Shown: positions 8,082 to 16,554, counted from the stretch's first letter. The stretch is 64,000 nt of DNA from DASUPK01 sp035456265 (GCA_035456265.1 DATIDP010000149.1:1-64000), one strand, 5' to 3'. Notes: generated by a model from the letters alone, not told the origin. Translations and numbers: made by a program.

Positions 8082-8411
8082 TCAGGCGCCCGGAAGCGCG
8101 TCGATCAGGAACAGTCGAGCGGGCTCGTCGCCCTCGCTGCGACCGCGGTGGCGAGGAGCCGTCGGCAGGACGAAGGCCTCCCCGGCGCCGACCTCCAGAG
8201 GGTCGCTGTCGTCCTCGAAGCTGTAGGTGATCCGGCCGCTCACGACGTAGCCCGAGTGGGGAACGTCGCACCATCCCTCCCGGCCGGCGCCCGGCGTGTA
8301 CTCGACCAGGGCCCAGCGTGTGCCGTCCACATCCACCTCGCGGTCGGTCACCCCCGGGTCGTGTGAGACCGGTTCCGAGCCGGAGAAGTCCACGCTTCGC
8401 GGGTCGGTCAT
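8082..8411 (-). CDS. Small cupin-domain protein
   Basis: 109 residues forming a single cupin barrel. Motif 1 is reduced (WCDVPHSGYVVSGRITYSF, with one His and one Glu-like position missing), followed by EVGAGEAFVLPTAPRHRGRSEGDEP as motif 2 (His at HRGR). Small cupins of this kind bind sugars, acids or metal, and no substrate can be named. It converges on the pdh operon with a 7-base gap. TAGGGT lies 7 bases upstream of its ATG, so a leaderless mRNA is likely. Confidence 0.75.
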   Translation of the reverse strand: MTDPRSVDFSGSEPVSHDPGVTDREVDVDGTRWALVEYTPGAGREGWCDVPHSGYVVSGRITYSFEDDSDPLEVGAGEAFVLPTAPRHRGRSEGDEPARLFLIDALPGA

Positions 8412-8418
8412 CGGAAAG

Positions 8419-8424
8419 ACCCTA
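8419..8424 (-). promoter_or_regulatory. -10 box (TAGGGT) for leaderless cupin gene
   Basis: On the minus strand TAGGGT ends 7 bases before the cupin ATG (8409-8411). Confidence 0.45.
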
Positions 8425-8473
8425 ACGAGCGGGCAGTTCCTCCCACGCCCTGTTTTCTCGACAGGGGCGGGGG

Positions 8474-8479
8474 TATGAT
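8474..8479 (+). promoter_or_regulatory. -10 box (TATGAT) of the second 2-oxoacid dehydrogenase operon
   Basis: TATGAT is one base from TATAAT. It lies about 140 bases before the E1 alpha ATG, so transcription would start near 8486 and leave a long untranslated leader, unlike most genes here. The -35 region is poor. Confidence 0.45.
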
Positions 8480-8485
8480 CCGTTC

Positions 8486-8618
8486 GTCACATAGGGAGGA
8501 GAGGTGATCCCTCTCCGCCCGTTGTCCGTGAAGGCGGCACCCCGGTTGATCCCGGAGCCGCATCGACTAGCTCGCCGGAGGCGATCCCGAGGGCGGGTGA
8601 GAGGAAAGGCGGACCGAT
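8486..8618 (+). promoter_or_regulatory. Candidate structured 5' leader
   Basis: Four helices can be drawn: 8498-8504 with 8510-8516 (7 bp, 5-base loop); an outer 5-bp helix 8524-8528 with 8610-8614; inside it 8534-8538 with 8557-8561, capped by 8542-8545 with 8552-8555; and 8571-8576 with 8596-8601 (one G-U pair). The outer helix closes a three-way junction ending 4 bases before the ATG, so folding could hide the ribosome site. I do not recognise it as a named riboswitch. Confidence 0.4.
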
Positions 8619-9767
8619 ATGAAGCTCGAAGCCGCGAGCCCGAGTCGCTCGGCTGAACGCGAGGGTACGGATGCCCTGACGCGGGACGACCGGGCCCTGC
8701 TCCTCCGCTACATGCTGCTCATGCGGCTCTCCGAGGAGCGAGCCCTGACCCTCTACAAGCAGGGCAAGGTGCCCGGCTCCTTCTACGACGGGCGAGGCCA
8801 GGAGGCGATCTGCGTGGGCGCCGCCTTCACCCTCGGGCCCCGGGATCGGACGTGCATCCTGCATCGCGACCTCGGGGCTCATTTCGTTCGTGGGGTGACT
8901 CCCGACCGCTACCTGGCGAACTACATGGGTCGGGAGGGCGGCGTCACCGGCGGCAAGGACGGGAACATGCACTTCGGCGACCCCGAGCTCGGCTGCGTCG
9001 GCATGGTGAGCATGCTTCCCGACATGGCCCAGGTGGCCGCAGGCATGGCCCTCACGTTCAAGATGCGCTCCGAGCCGCGGGTTGCGATGACCTTCTTCGG
9101 CGAGGGATCGACGGCCAACGGCCAGTGGCACGAGGCGATGAACTTCGCCGGCGTTCACCGCCTGCCTGTGGTCTTCGTGCTCGAGAACAACCAGTTCGCC
9201 TATTCGACCCCGACCGACCTCGAGTTCGCGGTCGACCCGGTTCAGCGCGCCAAGGGCTACGGCTTCCCGGGCGTCAGCGTCGACGGAAACGACGTCGAGG
9301 CGGTCTTCGAGGTTGCCCGGGTCGCCACCGAGCGCGCCCGTGAGGGTGACGGCCCGACCCTGATCGAGTGCCACACGATGCGCATGCACGGCCACGGCGC
9401 CCACGACGACATGAGCTACGTGCCGAAGGAGCTGCTCGAGGAATGGTCGCGTCGCGACCCGATCGAGCAGTACACGCGGCGGCTCGTGGACGAGCACGGC
9501 TTCGAGCCTGAGCAGGTGGATCGGATTCGCGAGTCGGCGGCCGCCTACGTGGACGAGTGCGCTGACCGGGCGGTCGCGTCGCCGATGCCCGATCCGACCG
9601 TGGCCGCCGACGGAGTGTTCGCCGAGAGCTGGAAGCCGCTCGGCGACGGCGAGGCGCCCTGGTCGCGCTGGAGCGCGACCGAGGGCCAGGGGGGAACGAA
9701 TGGCAACGGCCGCCACGCGAGCAACGGGCACCGCGGTGCGCTGCTCGAACACGGGAGGGCCGCCTGA
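8619..9767 (+). CDS. bkdA1: Branched-chain-type 2-oxoacid dehydrogenase E1 alpha subunit
   Basis: Second E1 alpha, 382 residues. It contains MRLSEERALTLYKQGKVPGSFYDG, GQEAICVGAAF, HRDLGAHFVRG, GKDGNMHFG, and the ThDP motif from FGEGSTANGQWHEAMNFAG to VLENNQFAYSTP. ENNQ(F/Y)AYSTP is typical of branched-chain and acetoin-type E1 alpha proteins. The alkaline-neutral C-terminal tail (about residues 345-382) is low complexity with Gly, Asn and His. The branched-chain assignment rests mainly on the leucine-dehydrogenase-like gene at the end of the operon; acetoin or pyruvate dehydrogenase are alternatives. Confidence 0.85.
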   Translation: MKLEAASPSRSAEREGTDALTRDDRALLLRYMLLMRLSEERALTLYKQGKVPGSFYDGRGQEAICVGAAFTLGPRDRTCILHRDLGAHFVRGVTPDRYLANYMGREGGVTGGKDGNMHFGDPELGCVGMVSMLPDMAQVAAGMALTFKMRSEPRVAMTFFGEGSTANGQWHEAMNFAGVHRLPVVFVLENNQFAYSTPTDLEFAVDPVQRAKGYGFPGVSVDGNDVEAVFEVARVATERAREGDGPTLIECHTMRMHGHGAHDDMSYVPKELLEEWSRRDPIEQYTRRLVDEHGFEPEQVDRIRESAAAYVDECADRAVASPMPDPTVAADGVFAESWKPLGDGEAPWSRWSATEGQGGTNGNGRHASNGHRGALLEHGRAA

Positions 9768-10732
9768 TGGCAGAGATGAGCTACCTGCAGGCGATCAGCG
9801 ACGGTCTGCGCGAGGAGATGCGCCGCGATGAGGCCGTGTTCTGCCTCGGCGAGGACATCGGCGCCTTCGGCGGCGCCTTCAAGGTCACGGACGGCTTCAT
9901 CGAGGAATTCGGGGCCGGCCGCGTCCTGGACACGCCGCTGGCCGAGAACATGATCATCGGCGCCTCGATCGGCGCCGCGATCGAGGGCATGAGGCCGGTT
10001 GCCGAGATGCAGTTCGCCGACTTCATCTCCTGCGGGTTCGACCAGCTGGTGAACGTCGCCGGGAAGCTGCACTACCGGCAGGGCGTGTCGGTCCCGATGG
10101 TCGTCCGGCTGCCATCGGGCGGCGGGTTCTCGGGCGGTCCTTTTCACTCGCAGAACCCCGAGGCCTGGTTCATGCAGTCCCCCGGGCTCAAGGTCGTGGC
10201 GCCCGCCACGGCCGAGGACGCGAAGGGGCTGCTGATCAGCGCGATCCGCGACCCCAATCCGGTCTGCTATCTCGAGCACAAGGGCCTCTACCGCCACGTC
10301 AAGGGCGAGGTGCCGGAGGGCGAGCACGCCGTTCCCCTCGGCGAGGCACGGGTGGCGAGGGAGGGCGGCGAGCTGACCGTGATCGCGTACGGCTCCTCCG
10401 TGCCGCTCGCCCTGCAAGCGGCGGAGGAGCTCGACGAGGACATCGAGGTCATCGATCTGCGGACGCTCAACCCGCTTGACGAGTACTCGATCCTCCGAAG
10501 CGCCGAGAAGACCGGAAAGGTCCTGGTCGCTCACGAGGCGACCCGTTCCTGCGGTGTGGGCGCCGAGGTCGCGAGCCTGATCTCGGAGCGCGCCTTCGAG
10601 TCGCTCGACGCTCCGGTACGCCGACTGACGGCGCCCGACGTGCCGATCCCCTTCAGCCCCCCGCTCGAGCAGTCGGTGCTGCCGCAGCTCGAAGACATGA
10701 AGGAGGCCTGCCGTGAGCTCATCGCCTACTGA
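9767..10732 (+). CDS. bkdA2: Branched-chain-type 2-oxoacid dehydrogenase E1 beta subunit
   Basis: 321-residue partner of the preceding E1 alpha. It begins MAEMSYLQAISDGLREEMRRDE and has LGEDIGAFGGAFKVTDGF, DTPLAENMIIGASIGAA with the ThDP-activating Glu, FADFISCGFDQLVN, a GGGFSGGPFHSQ active-site loop and VIDLRTLNPLDE. It overlaps the alpha stop by one base and the E2 start by 20 bases, so the three genes form a tight operon. QFADFISCGFDQ is closer to branched-chain E1 beta than to the first set's beta subunit. Confidence 0.87.
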   Translation: MAEMSYLQAISDGLREEMRRDEAVFCLGEDIGAFGGAFKVTDGFIEEFGAGRVLDTPLAENMIIGASIGAAIEGMRPVAEMQFADFISCGFDQLVNVAGKLHYRQGVSVPMVVRLPSGGGFSGGPFHSQNPEAWFMQSPGLKVVAPATAEDAKGLLISAIRDPNPVCYLEHKGLYRHVKGEVPEGEHAVPLGEARVAREGGELTVIAYGSSVPLALQAAEELDEDIEVIDLRTLNPLDEYSILRSAEKTGKVLVAHEATRSCGVGAEVASLISERAFESLDAPVRRLTAPDVPIPFSPPLEQSVLPQLEDMKEACRELIAY

Positions 10733-12062
10733 CGCGCAACTGACGCAGATCGTCATGCCCCAGATGGGCGTCTCGGTCGCGGAGGGCACCATCGTCGAGT
10801 GGTCGAAGCGGCCCGGCGACTGGGTCGAGCGCGACGAGACGGTCTGTCTGGTGACCACCGACAAGATCGACGTCGAGATCCCCTCGCCGGCGGCCGGAAG
10901 ACTCGCGGCGATCCTGGTCGAACCGGGCGACACCGTCGACGTTGGCACCCCGCTCGCCGAGCTCGACGCAGGCGCGCGACCCGGCGAGGCTCATCCCGAG
11001 GAGCACCACGAGGAGCCTGAGCCCGGACGGGCGGAAGCGGAGACCGGTCGAGAGCCCGCGAGCGCCGAGGACGAGACCGATCGCTCCGGCTTCCACTCGC
11101 CGATCGTCCGGCGAATGGCGGACGAGCACGACATCGACCTCTCGCAGGTCCAGGGGACCGGCATCGGCGGGCGGATCCGCAAGCGCGACCTCGTCGCGCT
11201 GATCGAGTCGGGGTCCGTGCCGGAGAAGGCAGAGGCGGCCGAGGAGCCTGTCGAGGAGCCCCCGCTGCACAGCGAGTCGCCCTACCGTCCCGAGGCGCCG
11301 GCCGCTGCACCGGCGGAGGCCCCCGCGCAGGCGGGCGACGGAAACGGCGCGGCGCCTGCCGCGGACGTCCTCCCCGGCGAGCGCCGCGAGCCGATGTCGC
11401 CGATGCGCCGGCGGATCGCCGAGCACATGCTCCAGAGCCGCCGCACCTCGGCCCACTGCACGACGATCGTCGAGGTCGACCTCGACCGCGTCGTGGCAAC
11501 CCGCCGCGAGCTGAAGGAGGGAATGGCCCGGCGCGACGTGCCGCTCACCTACCTCGCGTTCGTCGCGAGCGCGGCGGTGGCGGAGCTGGATCGACACCCG
11601 ATCCTGAACGCCTCGATCGAGGGCGGCGAGCTCGTCTACCACGAGGACGTCAACCTCGGGATCGCGGTGGCGCTGGAGTCCGGGCTGATCGTTCCGGTGA
11701 TCCGGCACGCCCAGCGGCTCAGCCTGGAGGGCCTGGCCGGTGAGATCGCGCGTCTTGCGCAGCGGGCGCGCACCGGGAAGCTGGACCCGGACGACGTCGC
11801 CGGCGGCACGTTCACGATCACGAACCCGGGGCAGTTCGGCGCCGTCCTGGCGACGCCGATCATCAACCAGCCGCAGGTCGCGATCCTCGACCTGGAGGCG
11901 GTGGTCAAGCGGCCCGTCGTGATCGATGACGAATCCGAGGCGGTCGCGGTCCGCCCGATGACCAACCTCTGCATGTCCTGGGATCACCGGGCACTCGATG
12001 GAGCGGAGGCGGCTCGTTTCCTCTCGGACGTCAAGACCCGACTGGAGGGGTGGGAGCGATGA
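10713..12062 (+). CDS. bkdB: Dihydrolipoyl acyltransferase E2 of the second complex
   Basis: 449 residues. Lipoyl domain at residues 10-85 with lipoylated Lys51 in TTDKIDVEIPSP; acidic linker (85-125) rich in Glu and Pro; subunit-binding domain HSPIVRRMADEHDIDLSQV; a second Ala/Pro linker; catalytic domain from about 220 with the canonical SWDHRALDGAEAA (HxxxDG intact, unlike the first E2). The start is GTG with AGGAGG seven bases upstream, inside the end of the E1 beta gene. Substrate assignment follows the operon context. Confidence 0.92.
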   Translation: MSSSPTDAQLTQIVMPQMGVSVAEGTIVEWSKRPGDWVERDETVCLVTTDKIDVEIPSPAAGRLAAILVEPGDTVDVGTPLAELDAGARPGEAHPEEHHEEPEPGRAEAETGREPASAEDETDRSGFHSPIVRRMADEHDIDLSQVQGTGIGGRIRKRDLVALIESGSVPEKAEAAEEPVEEPPLHSESPYRPEAPAAAPAEAPAQAGDGNGAAPAADVLPGERREPMSPMRRRIAEHMLQSRRTSAHCTTIVEVDLDRVVATRRELKEGMARRDVPLTYLAFVASAAVAELDRHPILNASIEGGELVYHEDVNLGIAVALESGLIVPVIRHAQRLSLEGLAGEIARLAQRARTGKLDPDDVAGGTFTITNPGQFGAVLATPIINQPQVAILDLEAVVKRPVVIDDESEAVAVRPMTNLCMSWDHRALDGAEAARFLSDVKTRLEGWER

Positions 12063-13123
12063 ACCTCCTGGCGCACGAGGAGGTCGTCGTCCGGCGCGGA
12101 CGGCGCAGCGGGATCTACGTCGTCGTCTCGATCCACTCGACCGCGCTCGGTCCGGCCCTGGGCGGCCTGCGCATGTGGCGCTACGGCGCCCTCGGCGACG
12201 CGATCGCAGATGGCCTTCGGCTCTCCGAGGCGATGACCTACAAGGCCGCCGCGGCGGGGCTGGACCTCGGCGGCGGCAAGGCGGTGATCTGCGTGCCGCC
12301 CGACCGCGACCTGTCCGCCGGCGAACGGCGCGAGCTGATGCTCGACGTCGGGGACCTCGTGGACTCCGTCGAGGGGCGCTACGTGACCGCCGAGGACGTC
12401 GGCACCGGCACGGAGGACATGGCGCTCATCCGGGAGCGCACAGAGCACGTCGTCGGCCTTCCAATCCACTCCGGCGGGTCCGGGGATCCAAGTCCGATCA
12501 CGGCACGCGGCGTTGAGTCCGCGATCCGTGCGAGTTGTGAGCATCGCTACGGCAGCGGCGACCTGGCGGGTCGCCGCGTGTCCGTGGTCGGGCTGGGCCA
12601 TGTCGGTGCACGCCTGGCGGAGCGCCTCGCGTCAGACGGGGCGGAGCTCGGCGTCTCGGACATCGAGCCGGCCAAGCGGGAGCTCGCCGAGCGGCTCGGT
12701 GCGCGCTGGCTCGAGCCGGAGGACGCGATCACGGCCGAGTGCGACGTGCTCGCTCCCTGCGCCCTGGGTGGTGCGATCGACGGCGACAACGTCGAGCGGC
12801 TCTGTTGCGAGATCGTCTGCGGAGCGGCCAACAACGTGCTCGCGAACCGCTCGCTGGCGGACCGCCTGGCCGAGCGGGGGATTCTCTACGCCCCCGACTT
12901 CATCGCCAACGCCGGCGGCCTGATCAACGTCTACGGCGAGCTCCACTCACTCGACCGGGAGCGCCTCGACTCGCTCGTGGACGGGATCGGCGCGGCCCTT
13001 CGGCGGGTCCTGAAGGCCGCAGAGCATCGCTCGGTGACCCCGGCGGCCGCAGCCAGGGCGCTCGCGGAGGAGCGCCTGGACGCCGCTCGGCACGTGCCGG
13101 CGCTCGCGCACGCCGGTGGCTAG
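12059..13123 (+). CDS. Leucine dehydrogenase-like Glu/Leu/Phe/Val dehydrogenase
   Basis: 354 residues. NAD-dependent oxidative deaminase of hydrophobic amino acids. LGGLRMWRYG, MTYKAAAAGLDLGGGKAVI (catalytic Lys), TAEDVGTGTEDM and the Rossmann motif VVGLGHVGARLAE match leucine/valine dehydrogenases much better than glutamate dehydrogenase. The ATG overlaps the E2 stop (ATGA) and has GGAGGGG nine bases upstream, preferred over GTG 12050. As the fourth gene of the operon it would supply branched-chain keto acids directly to the upstream complex, the best evidence that the complex is branched-chain specific. Confidence 0.88.
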   Translation: MNLLAHEEVVVRRGRRSGIYVVVSIHSTALGPALGGLRMWRYGALGDAIADGLRLSEAMTYKAAAAGLDLGGGKAVICVPPDRDLSAGERRELMLDVGDLVDSVEGRYVTAEDVGTGTEDMALIRERTEHVVGLPIHSGGSGDPSPITARGVESAIRASCEHRYGSGDLAGRRVSVVGLGHVGARLAERLASDGAELGVSDIEPAKRELAERLGARWLEPEDAITAECDVLAPCALGGAIDGDNVERLCCEIVCGAANNVLANRSLADRLAERGILYAPDFIANAGGLINVYGELHSLDRERLDSLVDGIGAALRRVLKAAEHRSVTPAAAARALAEERLDAARHVPALAHAGG

Positions 13124-13126
13124 GCT
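13121..13126 (+). promoter_or_regulatory. -10 box (TAGGCT) before the NTF2-like gene
   Basis: TAGGCT overlaps the preceding stop codon and ends 11 bases before ATG 13138; no ribosome site is seen. Confidence 0.4.
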
Positions 13127-13137
13127 CGCGCGGCTCG

Positions 13138-13533
13138 ATGGACCGCGCGCAACTGACGGAGTGGCTCGAGGGGTATGAGCGTGCCTGGCGCTCGCCCGGG
13201 AACGACTCCCTGGCTGAGTTGTTCTCGGACGACGCGACCTACTCCACCGGGCCGTACGAGCGGCCGCATCGGGGCCTCGACGCGATCGCCCGGATGTGGG
13301 ATGCCGAGCGGCTCGGCCCCGACGAGGCGTTCGAGATCTCGAGCGAGATCGTCGCGGTGGAGGGCGATACCGGCGTTGCCAGGATCGCGGTCCGCTACGG
13401 GGCCCCGAAGGGGAGCGAGTACCGCGACCTCTGGATCATCCGCCTGGACCACTCCGGGCGCTGCTTCCGGTTCGAGGAATGGCCGTTCTGGCCACCGGGT
13501 CAGGAAGGAGCCCCGGCTGCCGGAGCTGACTGA
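13138..13533 (+). CDS. NTF2-like / SnoaL-like fold protein
   Basis: 131 residues with the alpha-plus-beta cone pattern of the NTF2/SnoaL superfamily: LTEWLEGYERAWRSPGNDSLAELFSDDATYSTGPY, then HRGLDAIARMWD, and a C-terminal strand set ending FEEWPFWPPG. Members are small enzymes or binding proteins; the conserved Trp and Asp positions do not define a reaction here. It lies between the leucine-dehydrogenase-like gene and lipB, and its stop overlaps the lipB ATG. Confidence 0.75.
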   Translation: MDRAQLTEWLEGYERAWRSPGNDSLAELFSDDATYSTGPYERPHRGLDAIARMWDAERLGPDEAFEISSEIVAVEGDTGVARIAVRYGAPKGSEYRDLWIIRLDHSGRCFRFEEWPFWPPGQEGAPAAGAD

Positions 13534-14261
13534 TGCGCGAGACTGTTGACATGGACCAGGTGCTGGTCATGCGCCCTGGACTGGTTCCCTACGAGGAAGC
13601 CAGGCGGGCGCAGAAGCGCATCGAGGCGGCGCGCCTCGCCGGCGAGGTCCCGGACGTGCTGCTGCTCATCGAGCACCCTCCCGTCTACACCAAGGGCCGC
13701 CGGGCAGAGCCGGGCGAGCTCGGAATGGGCGAGGACTGGTACCGGATGCAGGGAATCGAGATCTGCGAGGCGGATCGCGGCGGCCGCGTCACCTACCACG
13801 GCCCGGGCCAGCTGGTCGGCTACCCAATCGTCTCGTTGAAGCCCTACGGGGACAACGTGCATGGGTACGTCCGCGGGCTGGAGCGATTGATGATCGAGTC
13901 ACTGGCCGCCTACGGTGTCGAGGCGGAGGTGATCGACGGGCTGACCGGTGTCTGGGTGGGGGGCCGGCCCCCCGAGGGGCGGAAGATCGGCTCGATCGGG
14001 GTTCACGTCAACCGGGGCGTCACCACCCACGGCTTCGCCGTCAACGTCAACAACGACCTCCAGCCCTTCGAGTGGATCGTTCCCTGCGGCATCGACGGCT
14101 GCCGGATGACATCGCTGACCCGCGAGCTCCGCGCCGAGCAGGACATGAGCGCCTACATGGACCTGGTCTCCGAGCTCTTCGGCCGGATCTTCGAGCGCGA
14201 CCCGGCGGAGGCCGAGGCGGAGTTGGCTCGGCTGGCCGGCCTGCCGGCCCCGGTACGGTAG
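13533..14261 (+). CDS. lipB: Octanoyltransferase LipB
   Basis: Transfers octanoyl from acyl carrier protein to lipoyl-domain lysines, the first step of lipoate synthesis. 242 residues. RGGRVTYHGPGQLVGYPI is the LipB signature, and GRKIGSIGVHVNRGVTTHGFAVNVN carries the catalytic Lys; the catalytic Cys is in PCGIDGCRMTSL. The ATG overlaps the previous stop; ATG 13551 is an alternative that would trim six residues. It is followed by lipA and sits beside three genes for lipoylated or lipoyl-using proteins, so the cofactor and its users are clustered. Confidence 0.95.
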   Translation: MRETVDMDQVLVMRPGLVPYEEARRAQKRIEAARLAGEVPDVLLLIEHPPVYTKGRRAEPGELGMGEDWYRMQGIEICEADRGGRVTYHGPGQLVGYPIVSLKPYGDNVHGYVRGLERLMIESLAAYGVEAEVIDGLTGVWVGGRPPEGRKIGSIGVHVNRGVTTHGFAVNVNNDLQPFEWIVPCGIDGCRMTSLTRELRAEQDMSAYMDLVSELFGRIFERDPAEAEAELARLAGLPAPVR

Positions 14262-14266
14262 GGCCG

Positions 14267-15253
14267 ATGGCCACCCAGCACGAAACGGGTCAGCGTGACG
14301 CGCGCATCGACGCGGAGAGGCTCCACGTGACCCGTTCGCGCTCCAACCCGGGCGGGAAGGCGCAGGACGAGGAGGGCAAGGTCGCCTTCCGCTCTCGGAA
14401 GCCGCCTTGGCTCAAGGTGCCGGCGCCCGGCGGCCCGACGTACCGCCGCCTGAAGAAGGCGATCGAAGGGGACAACCTCCACACCGTCTGCCAGGAGGCG
14501 AACTGCCCGAACGTCGGCGAGTGCTGGGAGCGCGGGACGGCGACCTTCATGATCCTCGGGGACGTCTGCACGCGGCGCTGCGGGTTCTGCAACGTGCAGA
14601 CGGGCAAGCCGACCTGGCACGACCCGCTCGAGCCGCTCCGCGTCGCCAACCAGGTGAAGCGGATGGGCCTCCGGCACGCGGTGATCACCTCGGTCGACCG
14701 CGACGACCTGCCCGACTACGGCGCGGGCGCCTTCGTCGGCGTGATCCGCTCGATCCGGCGGATGGCGCCGGGTTGCAAGGTCGAGGTCCTGACGCCGGAC
14801 TTCCGGGGCCAGGAGATGCCGCTCGCCAAGGTGATCGCCGAGCGGCCCGACGTCTTCAACCACAACGTCGAGACGGTGCCGCGGCTCTACCCCATCGCCC
14901 GGCGGGGTTCCGACTTCACGCGCTCGGCGCGGGTCCTGCGGATGGCGAAGGAGATGGCCGCCGGCGAGGTGGTCACAAAGTCAGGACTGATGGTCGGGCT
15001 CGGGGAGGAGTTCGAAGAGATGGTCGAGACCTTCGGGATCCTTCGTGGGCACGGCGTCCAGGTCCTGACTGTCGGGCAGTACCTGCGGCCGACCGAGAAG
15101 CATCTGCCCGTCGATCGCTACTGGCATCCGGACGAGTTCGCGGCCCTGGAGAAGGCCGCGTACGAGATCGGCTTCGAGTCGGTCGCCTCCGGTCCGCTGG
15201 TGCGCAGCTCCTACCACGCCGATGAGCAGCTGCCCGCTGCCTCGGCGCTATAA
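14267..15253 (+). CDS. lipA: Lipoyl synthase LipA
   Basis: Radical SAM enzyme that inserts two sulfurs into octanoyl groups. 328 residues. The auxiliary cluster Cys set is CQEANCPNVGEC, the SAM-binding set is CTRRCGFC, and the conserved C-terminal RSSYHA supplies the serine ligand of the auxiliary cluster. Start is ATG 14267, five bases after lipB; the frame is open further upstream inside lipB but without LipA-like sequence. The N-terminal 55 residues are polar and variable, as in other actinobacteria. It acts directly after LipB on the E2 proteins encoded upstream. Confidence 0.96.
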   Translation: MATQHETGQRDARIDAERLHVTRSRSNPGGKAQDEEGKVAFRSRKPPWLKVPAPGGPTYRRLKKAIEGDNLHTVCQEANCPNVGECWERGTATFMILGDVCTRRCGFCNVQTGKPTWHDPLEPLRVANQVKRMGLRHAVITSVDRDDLPDYGAGAFVGVIRSIRRMAPGCKVEVLTPDFRGQEMPLAKVIAERPDVFNHNVETVPRLYPIARRGSDFTRSARVLRMAKEMAAGEVVTKSGLMVGLGEEFEEMVETFGILRGHGVQVLTVGQYLRPTEKHLPVDRYWHPDEFAALEKAAYEIGFESVASGPLVRSSYHADEQLPAASAL

Positions 15254-15295
15254 CCCGGCGCAGCTTTCCCTGCAAAGGCGTGTTTGGGAGGTTCG

Positions 15296-15301
15296 TAGCC
15301 T
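15296..15301 (+). promoter_or_regulatory. -10 box (TAGCCT) for leaderless secreted glycosidase-like gene
   Basis: TAGCCT ends 6 bases before ATG 15308, with no Shine-Dalgarno sequence. Confidence 0.5.
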
Positions 15302-15307
15302 CGCGCC

Positions 15308-16510
15308 ATGCGTTTGCACCGACGCAGACACCTCTCACTCCTGGTTGCGAGCGGCCTGCTCGCGGTCCTCGCGGCCGGCCCGCTGAGCAGTGGGGCGGTC
15401 TCCCAGACGACTGACGACACGCCGAAGGCGAAGAACCCGCTGGCCGGCGACGGGATGTGGGTCTGGTACCTGAGCCGCTCCTCGCACGGCAAGCTCGGAG
15501 CGATCGCGAAGAAGGCTCGCGCCAACGGGATCGAGACCGTCCTGATCAAGTCCGGGGACGGGACCGGCTACTGGAGCCAGTTCTCCCCGTCCGTGGTCGC
15601 CGGGCTTCATGCCCGCGGACTCCGGGTCTGCGCCTGGCAGTTCATCTACGGCCGCAAGCCGGGCAAGGAGGCGCGGGTCGGGGCCGCGGCCGTCGCGAAC
15701 GGCGCGGACTGCCTGGTGCTCGACGTCGAGGGTCAGTACGAGGGGAAGTACCCGCAGGCGTCGTTCTTCATGTCGAGCCTCCGATCGCGGATCGGCCAGG
15801 ACTATCCGGTGGCCCTGGCGAGCTTCCCCTACGTCGATTACCACCCGGCGCTCCCGTTCTCGGTCTTTCTCGGTCCGGGCGGGGCGCAGTACAACGTCCC
15901 GCAGCTCTATTGGAAGGACATCGGTACCACGGTCGACACCGGGTTCATCCACACCTGGGTATGGAACCGGATCTACCAGCGACCGATCCTCCCGCTCGGC
16001 CAGGTCTACAACAACCCGAAGGCCGGCCAGATCAAGCGCTTCCGGGCGCTCGCCATGTCGCACGGTTTCGAGGGGGTGAGCTGGTGGTCCTGGCAGTCCG
16101 CCCGCAAGCGGCAGTGGAAGGCCCTTCGCACTCCGGTGGCGCCGGCGAGCACCCCGCCCTATCCCAGCTATCCCTTCCTGCGCCTCGGCTCGAAGGGCGA
16201 CTTCGTGGCCTGGGCCCAGCAGCTGCTCGAGGGAGCCGGGTGTTCGGTGCCGGTCACCGGCTATTACCAGGGCTCGACGCAGGCCGCCGTGTACACGTTC
16301 CAGGCCGCCAACGGCCTCACCCAGACCGGCAACCTCGACGTCCCGACCTGGAGCGTGCTGATCCAGAGCAAGGCGATGCCCGTCACCTGGACGAAGGCCG
16401 GCGCGGTGGCGGCGCGGACCGGCGGACGCCTGACCCTGCCGGCACCGCGCTCGGCGAAGCTGCCGGCTGTGCGAGACGAGATCCCGCCCGCGTCGAAACG
16501 CGCGCGGTAG
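15308..16510 (+). CDS. Secreted TIM-barrel glycosidase-like protein with peptidoglycan-binding domain
   Basis: 400 residues. A twin-basic start (MRLHRRRH) and hydrophobic stretch to about residue 32 make a signal peptide. Residues 45-270 look like a glycoside-hydrolase-type barrel: GMWVWYLSRS, ETVLIKSGDG, LRVCAWQFIYG, CLVLDVEGQYEG (possible catalytic acids), PVALASFPYVDYHP and GVSWWSWQ. Residues 290-355 form a peptidoglycan-binding type 1 repeat (LRLGSKGDFVAWAQQLLEGAG and a TGYYQGSTQAAVYTFQ half). It probably acts on or near the cell wall; hydrolytic activity is inference. The gene is monocistronic, with its own leaderless promoter. Confidence 0.8.
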   Translation: MRLHRRRHLSLLVASGLLAVLAAGPLSSGAVSQTTDDTPKAKNPLAGDGMWVWYLSRSSHGKLGAIAKKARANGIETVLIKSGDGTGYWSQFSPSVVAGLHARGLRVCAWQFIYGRKPGKEARVGAAAVANGADCLVLDVEGQYEGKYPQASFFMSSLRSRIGQDYPVALASFPYVDYHPALPFSVFLGPGGAQYNVPQLYWKDIGTTVDTGFIHTWVWNRIYQRPILPLGQVYNNPKAGQIKRFRALAMSHGFEGVSWWSWQSARKRQWKALRTPVAPASTPPYPSYPFLRLGSKGDFVAWAQQLLEGAGCSVPVTGYYQGSTQAAVYTFQAANGLTQTGNLDVPTWSVLIQSKAMPVTWTKAGAVAARTGGRLTLPAPRSAKLPAVRDEIPPASKRAR

Positions 16511-16536
16511 CTGCACGGCGTTCCAGGTTGCGCGGC

Positions 16537-16542
16537 TAGTGT
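16537..16542 (+). promoter_or_regulatory. -10 box (TAGTGT) for leaderless rhomboid gene
   Basis: TAGTGT ends 12 bases before GTG 16555. Confidence 0.42.
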
Positions 16543-16554
16543 TCGGCCCGGCCG

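Noticed and set aside
8600..8614. RNase P RNA-like GAGGAAAG in the leader at 8486-8618
   Set aside because: Only the short GAGGAAAG piece matches; the flanking conserved RNase P segments and the required length are missing.
10719..11987. 422-codon ORF opposite the second E2 gene
   Set aside because: Antisense shadow of a canonical lipoyl acyltransferase; no recognisable domain.
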